Positions 8,773 through 19,879 of a stretch of DNA of 64,000 bases are shown here, in pieces (the first letter of the stretch is position 1; the number at the start of each line of letters is the position of its first letter). Position numbers and translations under genes: made by a program. The DNA is taken from NCBI RefSeq assembly GCF_000740895.1, contig NC_025262.1, forward strand, positions 612,001-676,000, written 5' to 3'. The DNA is from Theileria orientalis strain Shintoku (taxonomy: Eukaryota; Apicomplexa; Aconoidasida; Piroplasmida; Theileriidae). The notes below the pieces were generated by a model, which was not told where the DNA came from, did no database searches, and was given only the letters and a program-made list of their open reading frames with translations.

Positions 8773-9450
8773 TTATTTTTGTTTAGTTCCCTCTTCTTCC
8801 AGTAATGGTAGAATTGGTTCCAATTCGTGACTCGGTCCTGCGTCCTCCCAGTCCTCCTCCGTTATCTCCAGTGGCCTCAGCGACTGGTATTCCGGCACGT
8901 AAATGTTCCTTCCTTCCAGCGGCAGATTACTCACGTCAAAGCCGTATAAGTCTTTGCAGAGATCATTTATCAGTTTGTTTGTCGGTATTATTTGCAATAT
9001 CTCTCTTATCAGTTTCCTAATCTTCTCCGAGTACTGGTTATATCCTCCAAACAGGTCCTTCATTCCAAGATCCAGGTCCATTAGGCTGTGCATAATATCA
9101 TCTACTACTAGAAAACACTCCTCTATTTTCATTTTACTTGACCCTGATATTACTATTATTAGTTCCTTGTTGTTTATTTTCACGTCGTACACTAAGCGCC
9201 TGAACTCTGGCGTCATTAATGTCATGCTGTTTAACAAATCTAATTCTCCAATGCTTATCTTCGTTATCGGTATTTTCGTTTTACTCTCGTACATTCCGAG
9301 TTCACAGTCTATCGTCGTTCCATCTTCCATCGTCATCTCCGTCTTCGTCGTTATTGCGTGAAGGTCATTTACGTTGTCTTCCACTGGCAACTTTAGGTGA
9401 ACACTGGCTGCCTCACTCACAATGAGCGCCAATATTATCATTTGTTTCAT
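8773..9450 (-). CDS. Secreted tandem-family protein (copy 7)
   Basis: Intronless, 225 residues. The leader MKQMIILALIVSEAASV precedes HLKLPVEDNVNDLHAI. The core has MYESKTKIPITKISIGELDL, then FRRLVYDVKINNKELIIVIS and EECFLVVDDIMHSL. The tail is rich in Glu/Pro (SHELEPILPLLEEEGTKQK). No C-terminal membrane anchor. A TAGCTAGCTA palindrome, a weaker version of the shared element, lies 50 bp upstream. Confidence 0.8.
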   Translation of the reverse strand: MKQMIILALIVSEAASVHLKLPVEDNVNDLHAITTKTEMTMEDGTTIDCELGMYESKTKIPITKISIGELDLLNSMTLMTPEFRRLVYDVKINNKELIIVISGSSKMKIEECFLVVDDIMHSLMDLDLGMKDLFGGYNQYSEKIRKLIREILQIIPTNKLINDLCKDLYGFDVSNLPLEGRNIYVPEYQSLRPLEITEEDWEDAGPSHELEPILPLLEEEGTKQK

Positions 9451-9499
9451 CTTAGCCTCTTCAATATTATAATTATTCTAAACGGACGATATAACATAC

Positions 9500-9509
9500 T
9501 AGCTAGCTA
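9500..9509. promoter_or_regulatory. Palindrome TAGCTAGCTA upstream of copy 7
   Basis: Keeps the GCTAGC centre of the shared element, 50 bp before the copy 7 ATG. Confidence 0.4.
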
Positions 9510-9604
9510 CTTCCTCCACAGCTCTATTAGCTGTCGAATTTATGTATCACGCTAACAAACATGAACCATGTTATATGAACATTATTTCTTTTAATTGTGC
9601 TCGT

Positions 9605-10261
9605 TTATTTATGTACTTGAATTCGCACTTCGCCTGTGCTTGAACTAACTTCTTCCGTTTGAATTGGCGTCATTTTAAGTGCTTCTAACATTCTGTTTAC
9701 CATCAGCCTATCGTTGTCGCACACTATTCTCGATTCTTCCAATTCGTGTTTTCCGTCATTCAATACTTGCTGTGAGTCGTAGTATGGCAGTCCTACTGTT
9801 GGAAGCTGCTCGTATAGCAAACGTCTTACATCTATTGCGTATCTTTTTGGGCACCTTGCCTCCACTGTCGTCACAACCTTCTTTACGTACTTCAAGTTGT
9901 AACAAATGTTTCCGTTGAACCAGAAGATTGCCTCCATGTGGTCCGGTCCTGTTGATGGAGAAACCAAGATGATATCTGACCCTTCTGATTCCAGATGGTG
10001 TACGCATCTTCCAGATCCTTCTTGAAAGGGCATTTGATTTTTGAATAACTCGACACCTCTGAATACCACTCTTTTGATGATATCGTTTGTTTTACTTTCA
10101 TAAGCTGTTATCTTAGTACGACAGACTCTAAAATTTACTTTGAAAAGATGGTCTTCTGACTTAAATATGATAAAATCATTTCTCTCATCTTCAAGTGGTA
10201 GTATGAGATCAATAGAATTGACCCTAATCAAGAGGAGTGTTAGCAATGCTAGAAGTTTCAT
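9605..10261 (-). CDS. Secreted tandem-family protein (copy 8)
   Basis: Intronless, 218 residues, the first transcribed unit of the array. The leader MKLLALLTLLLIRVNS precedes IDLILPLEDERNDFIIFKS. The core has AYESKTNDIIKRVVFRGVEL, then GRCVHHLESEGSDIILVSP and AIFWFNGNICYNLKYVKKV. The YESKTNDII block is shared almost exactly with copy 3 (YESKTDDII). TGGCTAGCTA lies 28 bp upstream. Confidence 0.8.
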   Translation of the reverse strand: MKLLALLTLLLIRVNSIDLILPLEDERNDFIIFKSEDHLFKVNFRVCRTKITAYESKTNDIIKRVVFRGVELFKNQMPFQEGSGRCVHHLESEGSDIILVSPSTGPDHMEAIFWFNGNICYNLKYVKKVVTTVEARCPKRYAIDVRRLLYEQLPTVGLPYYDSQQVLNDGKHELEESRIVCDNDRLMVNRMLEALKMTPIQTEEVSSSTGEVRIQVHK

Positions 10262-11128
10262 CTCAGCAGTTGTAATATTAACTGAATATGGCTAGCTAGA
10301 TGCCTTTATTATTAAAATGGATAGCGCCACAGATACAAACGGGGTGGTAAATAAGAGTTAATTTATTATACTATATCTAATTAATGATATAATTGTCATC
10401 ATTCATTATAAAATATGTAAAATTCGCCAACTACTTAATTAGTTTTAAGTATTAAAACCATACAAAAAGATGGAATCAATACAGATTTCACTATTTATAT
10501 GAAAATGATAGATGTAAAAATACATTATACATACAAAATACAGAAAGAAGTTGAAAATTTTATGAAACAATGAAGATATTTATGGAAGGAGAAGGGGGAA
10601 TTTTAAAATAATCAACACACATATATACAATAAAAAATAAAAAGTTAAAATGTGGAAAGATTTAAGAATAATGGTTGATAGGAAATGGAAATGGACAGTT
10701 AAGTGTGATAAGGAGGAGGAATAAATGAACGTAAATGAGTAAATATTCTTGAAAATGAAAAAAAATAATTGAAAAAAATATATTTATTAATTAATTTACA
10801 AAATTGATAATTAAATAGATTAATATTGGTGAAAATGGATATTATCACAATATAAAATAGATCCACTACATAGTTGTTAAATGAGGGCAATTTTGATATC
10901 AATTGTAACTATTTATAATCTGTAAAATATTGTTAATGAATTCTTGATGATTTCGTAGTCTTAAATGATTAATATTTGGTTTTTTTGACTTGAATTTTAA
11001 GATTTGGCATAAATCTATGCTCAGATCCTCTATTTTAATACACATTTTTAAATCTCTGGTTTAAACCATTGCTTTAGATAATGATATTATTATTGTACAT
11101 TATTTTAACTCTTTATTGAAGTGTTCAA
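10262..11128. other. AT-rich spacer ending the secreted array
   Basis: About 870 bp of very AT-rich DNA. The left end holds the element upstream of copy 8; the right end is the upstream region of the BTB gene. An open stretch of Ile/Phe/Asn-rich codons (10699-10902, minus) reflects composition only. I see no gene. Confidence 0.6.
10289..10298. promoter_or_regulatory. Element TGGCTAGCTA upstream of copy 8
   Basis: Near-palindrome with the GCTAGC core, 28 bp before the copy 8 ATG. Confidence 0.4.
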
Positions 11129-13240
11129 ATGTTGGACCCATTGGTTACTTTGAGGCTGTCCGAATTGACCGGAAGGTAGGAAAACTAAAAAAATGATTGA
11201 TAAAAACATTTTAGAAGTGACATAAATGACGATTACACAGATATGTTGCTCATTCTGAGGAAGCCGGACGATTTTTTTAAGGTATTGAACAGATTCGTCA
11301 TTTTATTAAGTTATTATTTACACATTTTGAAAAAATTATAAGATTTAAGACAATAAAGCAAGTAGATTTATATTTGTTTATTTTAGAGCCCTTCTTCCGA
11401 CACAGATGTTGTGATTAATGTCCATACGGGAGTCCTGAGAGTAGCATCGTCGTATTTCAACAAGGCAATAGACTCGCTCCTGGAAAAAAGGCTGAAAGAA
11501 AGCGGTACGGATATAAATAGATGTTTTATATTTATTTTACAAAATTTTTTAGGTGATTTGAATATTGGAGCGCCATTGAGACTGGTGCTGGACACGCAAT
11601 ACCCCTCAGTGTTCCAAAGGATAATATATTACATATACAAGTAAGTGCAAACGTAGTTATTGGTGTAGCGGAACGGTAGAATACAAGGCGTCGACACCGT
11701 AACAAACGTTTAGAAACGATTACCAGAACATGAACGAGGAGACGAGGTTCTTGGTGCCGCTGTACACGGAGAGCGTGCGCTTCGACCTGTCAGAAATGAA
11801 AAACGGAGTTCTGAAGATGATTCGAAGCCAGGCGTCACTCGAGGACCTGTCGAACCTGGCCGCAGCAGCAGAGTCGGGAGGGGAACTGGAGCTGGCGTCA
11901 GAATGCGGCCGCATACTCTCAGACTCAGCGTACGCAGTGCTCTCAAGCAACCTGCACCTGAACCTGGGACTGACGGCGATGAAGGCATTCCTCTCGAGCG
12001 ATAACCTGCAGCTGGACGAGGTGGAGACTTTCGCAACCCTCTGCTACTACATGGACACAAACAAAAACCTGCACTCGCCATACAGCACCAACCACCTGGG
12101 AAAACACGAGAAGGTAACTGCGTTTCACGCTAATTTTAAACAGGACCTGGTGAAAAACATAAGGTTCTGCTCAATGTCGCCCAAGGCGCTGTCGGAATTT
12201 AGATGCGACTCAGTAAACACGTTTCTGCTGGACGGAGCGCTGAGAATACTAACAAAGACGCAACTGAAGCCCCGGGTGTTTCCGTGGAACGTAAGTGGCG
12301 TCGACTGAAATAAGTTGTAGGAAAACGACGAGTATAAGACCATAACGTACAACGGACTCTTTCCAGTCATGCTGGTGAGGTCAGGCAAGTACCAACTCAC
12401 GGACCTCGACCACAACTCGAGCAACTGTAAGCTGGTGACGCCGCAAGTGAACAAGAAGGTGCTGAGTTCATACCTGGCCCACACACACGGTGAGAGATCA
12501 ATTAGGGAGTATTTAAAGTTATGAGGATATTGCAAATAGTCATATGTTAAAGGCATATACCACTTTAGTGCCATTTAGTGCTTTAGTAGTCTTAAATTAC
12601 TAATTACGACTAGTCACGACTAGTTATTAACAGTTATTACTAGTCATTATTAGTTATCACCAGTCATCACCAGTTATTACTAGTCATTGCCAGTCATTAT
12701 TGGTTATCGCCAGTCATTAGCATTTATTACAAGTTAAAAACCAATGAGAGCTCATTGATGATTGTCAGGAACTGAAAGAGAAGGATGCGAGTTCTTCTGG
12801 GCGTTTCAAGTCTCAAAAACTCACAGCGGGAAGATAGGACTGGGTCTAACAGTGACCTCAGATCAGCCGCTGGACGAGTTGTCGAGAAGCGTGTTCTCTA
12901 CCATGTCAAAGTCGCGCAAAATCGTGTTCTTTTACGACTTCGCCCAAAACAAGTTCAAGTCAGGCTACATCGATAACACCTCATCGTAATCACGCAATCT
13001 TTCTCACACCTTTTTAGAACGGAAATAAGGAGCTTGTGGGCCTACGACTCTAACATGAACAGAAGCGTGTACAAGCTCAAGACCAGCGACGTCGTGCACC
13101 TGAGGACGAGTGTAACGTTCAGCTGCGTCACCTTGCAGATATCAGTTGTTAACACCAGCTTTAACGAAAAATTCACAATACCGATAAGTTCAAAGGTAAC
13201 ACAAATAGAGCATTATAGGCAGATAGATATAGCTAAATAA
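11129..13240 (+). CDS. BTB/POZ-BACK domain protein, multi-exon
   Basis: The start exon at 11129 encodes MLDPLVTLRLSELTGR and splices to DYTDMLLILRKPDDFFK. Further exons give INVHTGVLRVASSYFNKAI (BTB: ligand held internally, becomes visible after the H.A.L.S.yF strand-helix) and LVLDTQYPSVFQRIIYYIYK (the BTB C-terminal F..fL.yiY helix). The exon 11730-12144 carries ASLEDLSNLAAAAESGGE and ELASECGRI, and LQLDEVETFATLCYYMD matches the BACK domain. The C-terminal third (12770-13200) is a beta-rich domain unknown to me. BTB-BACK proteins commonly act as CUL3 adaptors; that role is inferred only. The final exon is read through to the stop at 13238-13240, but a 24-nt intron near 13197 cannot be excluded. 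Confidence 0.75.
12590..12740. repeat. Degenerate short repeats in BTB gene intron
   Basis: Words such as TAGTCATTA, CAGTCATCA and AGTTATTAC recur about a dozen times with roughly 10-15 bp spacing in a predicted intron. This looks like expanded and decayed simple sequence. Confidence 0.6.
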
Positions 13241-13610
13241 GTATCACTGTGTAGCTGTTTAAGAGTCTGAGTGTGGAGATCTGTAAATAGATTTCCACCT
13301 TATAACCATGCATAACTATGTAAACACGACTCGTTACATGTAACTAATGTATGACCCAGAGAACCCTCGGAAACCTTATTAAAAGGGCCGCTATATTGAC
13401 GTCACCGTTTGTAATGACCTATGACGTCGGAGACGCACTAGTTTTACCAGGGCTGTCCTCAAACTTTAAGTTTTAATATTTATTGCGTGAAACACATACA
13501 TTAGAATGATTGCATAAGTGACAGTTTCATGTTAGGGAGTAGTCCCTAAACAGACAAATTCAGCTAGGATGGGCTGCCTAAAGTATAAGAGCGTTTAAAA
13601 AAATTAGAAT
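13241..13610. other. Intergenic region between convergent genes
   Basis: About 370 bp between the convergent 3' ends of the BTB gene and the next minus-strand gene. Nothing recognisable. Confidence 0.5.
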
Positions 13611-14616
13611 CTAAATGTTGAAAATTAAATCAATTTGGTCACGGAGGGTATATTGCCAGTCCAAGTCAGTGTTGTAATTAAAAACCACGTATTCGTTGAC
13701 ATTCGAGTTGGAATCTAGGACCTTTTCCATCTCACCGACGCTCTCAAACTTGTTAACGTTCTCAAACTTGTTCGACGGCGTATTGGCGGAACCAGCTTGA
13801 GGTTGAACAGAAGAGTTCGTAGAATTACTCTGAAAATGGCAGTGTAAAACAAAAATGGAAACTTACATCAATACTGGCGTTGAACTCATCTACAGCATTC
13901 TGGTTAACGGAAAGGTCTACAAATGGGTGATTTATATCGTAAAGCGTAAACATACCTTTGGTTTCACTCGTGTTACGTGATGAATTCATATTAAACACCG
14001 TTTCCTTTGAATCTTGGGTAATCTTGGAAAGGACCTTGTTCATATACGTGTCACCAATGGAAGGGTTGTTACCGGTTTTCATGGACCCGGGTTTGACGGG
14101 AGCAGGCTCGAAAACAGTTTCCGACACCGAGCTACGGGTGTTGGAGTCCATGTTCCTAAAGTAGTCCGAAATCGCGTTGTTAGTGCTCTTCAAGGTGCAG
14201 AAGGGCGACTTGTCGTCAGGCTTCAGGTTCTTAATGTGGCTCTTCAGCCTGTTGATGAACAGGTTTTTTGCGATATTCGTGTCGTTCGCACTGAATTCTG
14301 ACGCTACCTGAAGAACATCTAACAGTAATTCAAAAAGCTGCGGGTTTTCGTCCTTGATGTGCCTTATGTAAACTTCTGCTTCGGCGGAATTTACGTACTC
14401 CTTGTCTGTGGTATCCAAAAACTTGTAACAGTACAGAATATTCTTCAGAATGGTTTCATCCAGGTCTTCCTTATCCAGCTGAATACTCTGTTCTTTCGTC
14501 GACAGCACAATTCTACCGAAGTCCTCTACTAAACCTGATTTCTGATAAAGAAAATCTTCTTTCATGTTTTCTTTGACGTGAGGGCTCAAATTAATAGAAT
14601 CATTGTGACTTGCCAT
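13611..14616 (-). CDS. Hypothetical protein, two exons
   Basis: Exon 1 (14616 to about 13875) encodes a largely helical acidic protein starting MASHNDSINLSPHVKENMKE. A GT-AG intron joins it to exon 2, which ends YTLRDQIDLIFNI with the stop at 13611-13613. Total about 320 residues. The first 140 residues look like a compact helical domain (LDETILKNILYCYKFLD, LLLDVLQVASEF). The rest is Ser/Asn/Thr-rich and probably disordered. There is no signal peptide or membrane segment. I do not recognise a family. Confidence 0.65.
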
Positions 14617-14916
14617 GAAAGGTTTATTAAAATTAAATTGAAATGGAAATAATAGATAAAATCGATGGATGCATATCGTTGCACCGTGGAGCGAAAAGGA
14701 TCGTGAATCGTCTCATCATTTTTATTTAATTGTCGATGTTGAATGTGTAAACAGTAAATGAAGTTGTATGGTTTTCCACACAAGTTACGTAGTGTTCTTT
14801 GACCACCATATATGGTTTATACAATCCGCACCTTTAACTTTGATTCTTAATATTTAATCAACAATTTTCATAAATTTAAAATACAAATTATTTTTAAATG
14901 AATTTTATTTTGTATT
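14617..14916. other. Divergent intergenic promoter region
   Basis: 300 bp of AT-rich DNA between two divergently transcribed genes; it should contain both promoters. No specific motif recognised. Confidence 0.5.
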
Positions 14917-15669
14917 ATGTGTACTAATTTACTTATTTCTTTCCCTTCCCAACCAACTCAATGCTTCCAAGTCAACCATTCTTATTTAGACTCCCTAGAT
15001 CACCAAAATAGAACTTTATTTTATAATCATCACTGTGATCCAGAAGATGATTGTAGAAAATCACTTCCTTGCTTAAAAAGTCAATTTTTCAATCACATCA
15101 TCAGTGAAATACATAATGTCGACATATCTAAGTTTTATTTACTCATAAATGGCAAAATAAACAATAACATTTATCAATATGCGTATTCTGAAATTTCAGA
15201 TTCCATAGATTTTGAACTTAAAGATGAGGTGACCATAGATGTGCTGTTCAAAGTTTTGGGAGGAAAGGGCGGATTCGGCAAGATTCTTAAAAGCCAAGCC
15301 AAGAAGAAAAGCCAATCAAGCAATTTGGACTCTTGTAGAAATTTACAGGGCCAGAGAATAAGAACAGTTAGGTTATCGGAGCAAATGAACCGGTGGAAGG
15401 AGCAGCAATCGAACCAGGAAAATGTGGATAACAATTTTTACAAGGTACCAAAAAAAACTGAGTCGGTTGACACGGAAAAGGTCGAGACTTTTAACGATGA
15501 AAAGTATGTACAGACCATCGAGAAGGAAGTCAGCAAGGTGAAGCACACTGTCCTCAAGGGTTTCGACAAAAAACTCGACAGGGAGGCCCAGGAATTGAAA
15601 ATGAGCCAGGAGCTCGAATCGAAGAGGTCTAACCTGCTGGATGCATGTTTGGACGTTTACGATTTGTAA
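14917..15669 (+). CDS. SDE2: SDE2-like ubiquitin-fold splicing/genome-maintenance factor
   Basis: Single exon, 250 residues. Residues about 70-116 form the ubiquitin-like fold (FYLLINGKI...VTIDVLFKVL) ending in GG-KGGFG (residues 115-121). In yeast and human Sde2 the precursor is cut after this GG by ubiquitin proteases, exposing the KGG of the active C-terminal fragment. The next block, KSQSSNLDSCRNLQGQRIRT, corresponds to the conserved family stretch with the C-R-x-L-x-G-R-R-L/I motif, followed by a coiled-coil tail (NRWKEQQSNQ onward). The known role is spliceosome function at selected introns and replication-stress control. The unusual N-terminal 65 residues are Cys/His-bearing and species-specific. 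An earlier ATG at 14898 reads into a stop. Confidence 0.85.
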   Translation: MCTNLLISFPSQPTQCFQVNHSYLDSLDHQNRTLFYNHHCDPEDDCRKSLPCLKSQFFNHIISEIHNVDISKFYLLINGKINNNIYQYAYSEISDSIDFELKDEVTIDVLFKVLGGKGGFGKILKSQAKKKSQSSNLDSCRNLQGQRIRTVRLSEQMNRWKEQQSNQENVDNNFYKVPKKTESVDTEKVETFNDEKYVQTIEKEVSKVKHTVLKGFDKKLDREAQELKMSQELESKRSNLLDACLDVYDL

Positions 15670-15774
15670 CTGCAAGCGGTCACCCGCCGCACTTTACCAT
15701 AACACTGTAATTTATTAGTTGTGTACCATTATATTCACCTTTGTTTGTTTGTTTTTACATAATCGCAGTCTTCC

Positions 15775-16533
15775 ATGTTGTTTAACTCACGTAAGTACAA
15801 TTTCGACTGGGAATCCGTAACCGTAAGTCAGCCTTCCTCTTCCGCCCCTAATCTCCCTTTTTAGATCGGATTCTGGAGGAAATCCCCCAGCAAATACCTG
15901 CCGTACATCAACAACGTCCATACCATCAACACGAAGGTTCTTCCAGAGCAGAAGTGCCTCACGGTCCACAGGATGTATCACGTTAGGTTCAACTTCCCCT
16001 ATCTTATTCGTAAGTTCCACCCAGAGTCCTCACGGCCCCTATTTTCAGAAAAATTTGTCGGGAATAACACAGATTTTTACCTTCTCGAGGAGTCTGTGGT
16101 TGATTTGGATAAGCGGAGGCTTTCATATAAAATCAGTGGTGTAGCACCTGACTATTACTCGTAAGTTTCACCTATTTAGCCAATATTCGCCTCAGATACG
16201 ATGAATCTGCCTCTTTCGAGGAGTCTTCCAGCCCTGGTACGACTGATTTCGCCACCTCCATTGACGTTCGCATACGTGGCTTTGGTGTAATGAACAAGGC
16301 TTTAGAAAAGGTAGGCCTATAGACCCTAGTAGCTATTAAACACACAGGATGCACACTGAATAGTCATATATATTCGCCTATTTAAGCTCGCGCACTAAAA
16401 TTACTTTTAAAATTCGCCCTCAATGTGCATACTAACTATCTTTCAGTTTTGTCAAAAGGCGGTTTTTGAGTCACTCAATCGATCCAATGACTTTAACGCG
16501 ATGGTGGAGAGCATTTCATCAAACTCCAGATAG
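15775..16533 (+). CDS. PRELI/UPS (MSF1) domain lipid-transfer protein
   Basis: Five exons from ATG 15775 to TAG 16531-16533. Exon 1 encodes [16 protein letters not shown], matching the PRELI start where a Y/F-x-h-x-W-x-x-V motif begins the fold. The following exons give [36 protein letters not shown] and [20 protein letters not shown], matching the R-x-Y/L-x-x-P...V.E.S.VD line of PRELID/Ups proteins. The end helix ([19 protein letters not shown]) also fits. Family members move phosphatidic acid or phosphatidylserine across the mitochondrial intermembrane space together with TRIAP1/Mdm35. The coding end overlaps the opposite-strand DDX11 gene by 15 bp. Confidence 0.85.
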
Positions 16534-19446
16534 TTTTTTGTAAAATTCTTGTAACAGTGCAGTAAATTTTGTTGATTTAAGTTCGTGTTCGCTTATGGAC
16601 TTCCTCACGTAGTTCATGAGGTACAGGCTCGCTTCTCTCCTTCTGTACCTCGAGTCCAGCAGAATCACCGCTGCGTAGTCTCCCTTGTGGCGCATTGCCC
16701 TCCCGATGCACTGGTTGATTGTTTTATAACACATCAGAGTCCTCTGTTCCTTCGACAACTTCATGTAGTTGTCACTGCTGGACTCGTTTGCACATTCCAG
16801 TGCTAAATTACACATTTGTTATACTGGTGGCTGTACCATTTTGTTGAGTATATATATATATATACATGGTTATGTAATTAAGTATATACATCTGCACACA
16901 CATGGTTACGTAACTGTGTACATCAAAGTTACCCTTTTTGCTGTAATACTCCCTTTTTATCTTCAACTTAATGCTATCAGGTGGATATGGTATTCCAACC
17001 AGGAGAACCAATCTCGCCAATTCGTCTGAGAAGTCCACTCCTTCACTCTGGTTTCCTCCGAAGACTGCTAACAAGATTGCTCCTCTCTCAAGGCAGTTTC
17101 TACTATATTCCGGAAACACATTAACATTTTCTATATGTTCATTACATACTCACATTTGTTAGTGCATACATATGTATACCTACATTCGTAGATATACATC
17201 CATGTTAATGCTATCTTCTACACTATTTACTGCTAATATTAGTCAGTTTCACTAACATACACATATCTTACATGTACTATATGCCTTGCTTACTTTGCTC
17301 CCTGAATACAGTCTTTTTAGATGAAACCTTGTCCATTGTTCCCGACTTCACAAAGAAGTTATAAAAAACGTTCAAATACGAGTAGCTTGCAAAGAAACAC
17401 ACGATCCCGTTCGGCACAACTTCAACCAAGTTTTCAATGAGGTCGCACAGGTACTCAAGCTCCCTTTCATTTTCCCTCCTCGAATAGTCAAACACTAACT
17501 CCCTTCCACTTAAGTCTACGGCCATTATTAGTGCTTTTATCTCATACTTATCAGTGTGTATAATTCTGTGCATACCTCTATCTATTATTGCAGTCATGAA
17601 CCTATCATTTGCGAACACTGGTGGACTCTTGTGTATGTAAGGCTCAGTTTTTGCCGGCACTAGCGACAAGAACTCTTCGATTGGCGACAGTGTTCCGCTC
17701 ATCACTATCACTGACCTTGCGTCTCTCACTACATGCCAGTTACTTCATCGCGTCGCTTTACCTATTTTTTGAAAAAATTCCTCTATAGGCGTTGTTATTT
17801 GTTATTTAACTCACCTGATGCTACTGGGAATATTTCCAGTATTGTGTCACTTTCATCTTTCGAGACCAAAATCTGATCATTCGTGTCGCAGTACAGCAAC
17901 AAGTATATGAAACTCTTCAGCGCGTATATCATCGATGTGTAACACGCTACCTTTTCTCCCAACTCTGCGTTAACCTCCCCCTTAGCACTCATTCCCCCGT
18001 CCACGACATTGTTTTTGCTGGTGATATTGTTCATGTCGATGTTCTTCAGGTTCAAATTGTTTGTTGCGATCTTCACCTTTATGTGGTACTGCCGTTCTGC
18101 GTATCCTCTCAAATGTCTACAAAACTGCGTCGACGACAAGAAGCTAATTATTTCGTGGAACTTGAAATCTTCGAGGCCATACTTTACGTTGAATGTTGTT
18201 ATTTTCATGTTTTCCGATTCCACCGCCCTTTCCAGTCCATCGACCAGCCCCTTTACCAACTTCATTATCTCTGTTATTCTTTCGAGCAGAACTCCCTTGA
18301 TTTCCGATTTGAACTTGTTTAAATACCCTTTCAGCTGCTCCAACAGGTCCTTCAGGCCCCGCAAATTCAACTTGCATGAGTGCGACTCCGTGATTGCTTC
18401 TATCAAGTTGTGCCCTTCGTCGAATATAACTATGTTGTCCTTTATTCTTAGTCCCATGTTTTCCCTGATTGACTCGTTTATTATCGTCACGTATGGCGCC
18501 AGTACCACGTCTGCGTTTGGCACTGTCGTTAAGTTCGAGTAGTATGCGCATGAGTTCAGGTCCTTCCCGAGCCGCACCAAGTCCTCCAGGTCCAGTGCGT
18601 AGCATGTTGCAATTTCGCTAAGCTCCATTGTATCTGACCTGTATTCGCACTTACTTCTTCTGCACTCCTCGTTCAGCTCATCTGAATTTTTACATTTACT
18701 CTTTATTCCATCGTTTATACACACGTGTGATCTTCTGCATCCTATTGCCAGTCTCACGTTACCATTCAACTCCTTCAACTTCCTAAACTCCTTTACGAAT
18801 TGATTCAGTTGTGAAAACGTCCTGCTACAGATTACAATCTGCGTCTTATTCGGGTTAACCATTTCATCCTTTGCCTGAGGGTCTGTCACTTTATCGTAAA
18901 CTTACGTCTGATTCAGATGGGTTTGGTGCCATCCTCTTAAAACCTTTCCTCAGCTTCGGCACTCCTTCCGAGTTATCTATTCTTTCTTTAACCTTTTTCC
19001 TCAGTTTTTCCAGATTAATATCTACTCCTCTGATTACTTCCTCCGCCATCTGACGTTTCTGGTTATATGCGTTTTCAAGCACCCATTTTGGTACACTCTG
19101 GTCTATACAATCATTACTGGCATACAACATACCGTCACTGGATTCCAAATTCTGGTCACACATAACCGATTTAACCCTGTTGTTTTTTAGCCTATTCATT
19201 AAAAGTCATTTATATCAAATATTATAATACCAGGTCAAGGCTGAACACAAAATTGATACAGTTTTTCCTGATCCAGTAGGCGATTCAAATAATCCGAAAC
19301 GTGAGTTATCAAAGCATTCGTAAGCGTCTTTCATAAATATCAATTGATTCTAAATGTAAATATTAAACAAATATTGTAAAACAAACGGGGTATGGTTTAA
19401 AAGGAAGATGAAACTCAATATCAGCCTTCTCACCCATGTAACTCAT
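16519..19446 (-). CDS. DDX11: DDX11/CHL1-type iron-sulfur DNA helicase
   Basis: Rebuilt from several exons. Exon 1 starts [20 protein letters not shown] (ATG at 19444-19446). The next exon has Walker [10 protein letters not shown]. An exon at 18889-17795 carries the Ia motif [13 protein letters not shown], then four spaced Cys of the Fe-S domain (VCIN, RSKCEY, CYALD, NSCAYY), then DEGH in [13 protein letters not shown]. The C-terminal lobe has [29 protein letters not shown] and [14 protein letters not shown]...LDSRY, where SIGRAIRH is typical of ChlR1. In model organisms the enzyme unwinds DNA behind forks and supports sister-chromatid cohesion. The DEAH box carries Gly instead of Ala. A TATATA-rich intron lies near 16815-16935. 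Confidence 0.85.
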
Positions 19447-19879
19447 TTTAAAACTAAAATAACGAAAACCAAACATAGAATCTAATTTACATTATACACA
19501 AATGTTTATATTACATGATTATCTGGAAGAATTATTAAATGTGTACGATTCAATTCTCGATGTAGGGAGGTCACATCATTGAATAATAAATTTATTTTAC
19601 AAATCCAGTTTTCCTTTTTAAAAACATTGTACACTAGTTAAAATCTGTTATACAAACTGGGATGCCTTTTGTTTCAATTGTTCCATTGATTATTTAATTT
19701 ATATCAACTTTTATGTAATGATTGTAATTTTAAATTTTTTATGCTTAAAATCTATGTTTCATAGACTGATTTTACGTCAACAATTTTGTAGATAAAGCCA
19801 ATTGGAACGCCCTTTTGCCCATAATTTTATAATGATTTTCCTATAGTTAGATTCTTCTTTTTTCGGAATAGAATTAAGG

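Noticed and set aside
10699..10902. Minus-strand Ile/Phe/Asn-rich open stretch
   Set aside because: Composition-driven, no start context or conserved features, in AT-rich spacer.
11710..12081. Minus-strand Ser/Arg/Pro-rich open stretch
   Set aside because: Antisense shadow of the GC-rich BTB-BACK exon.
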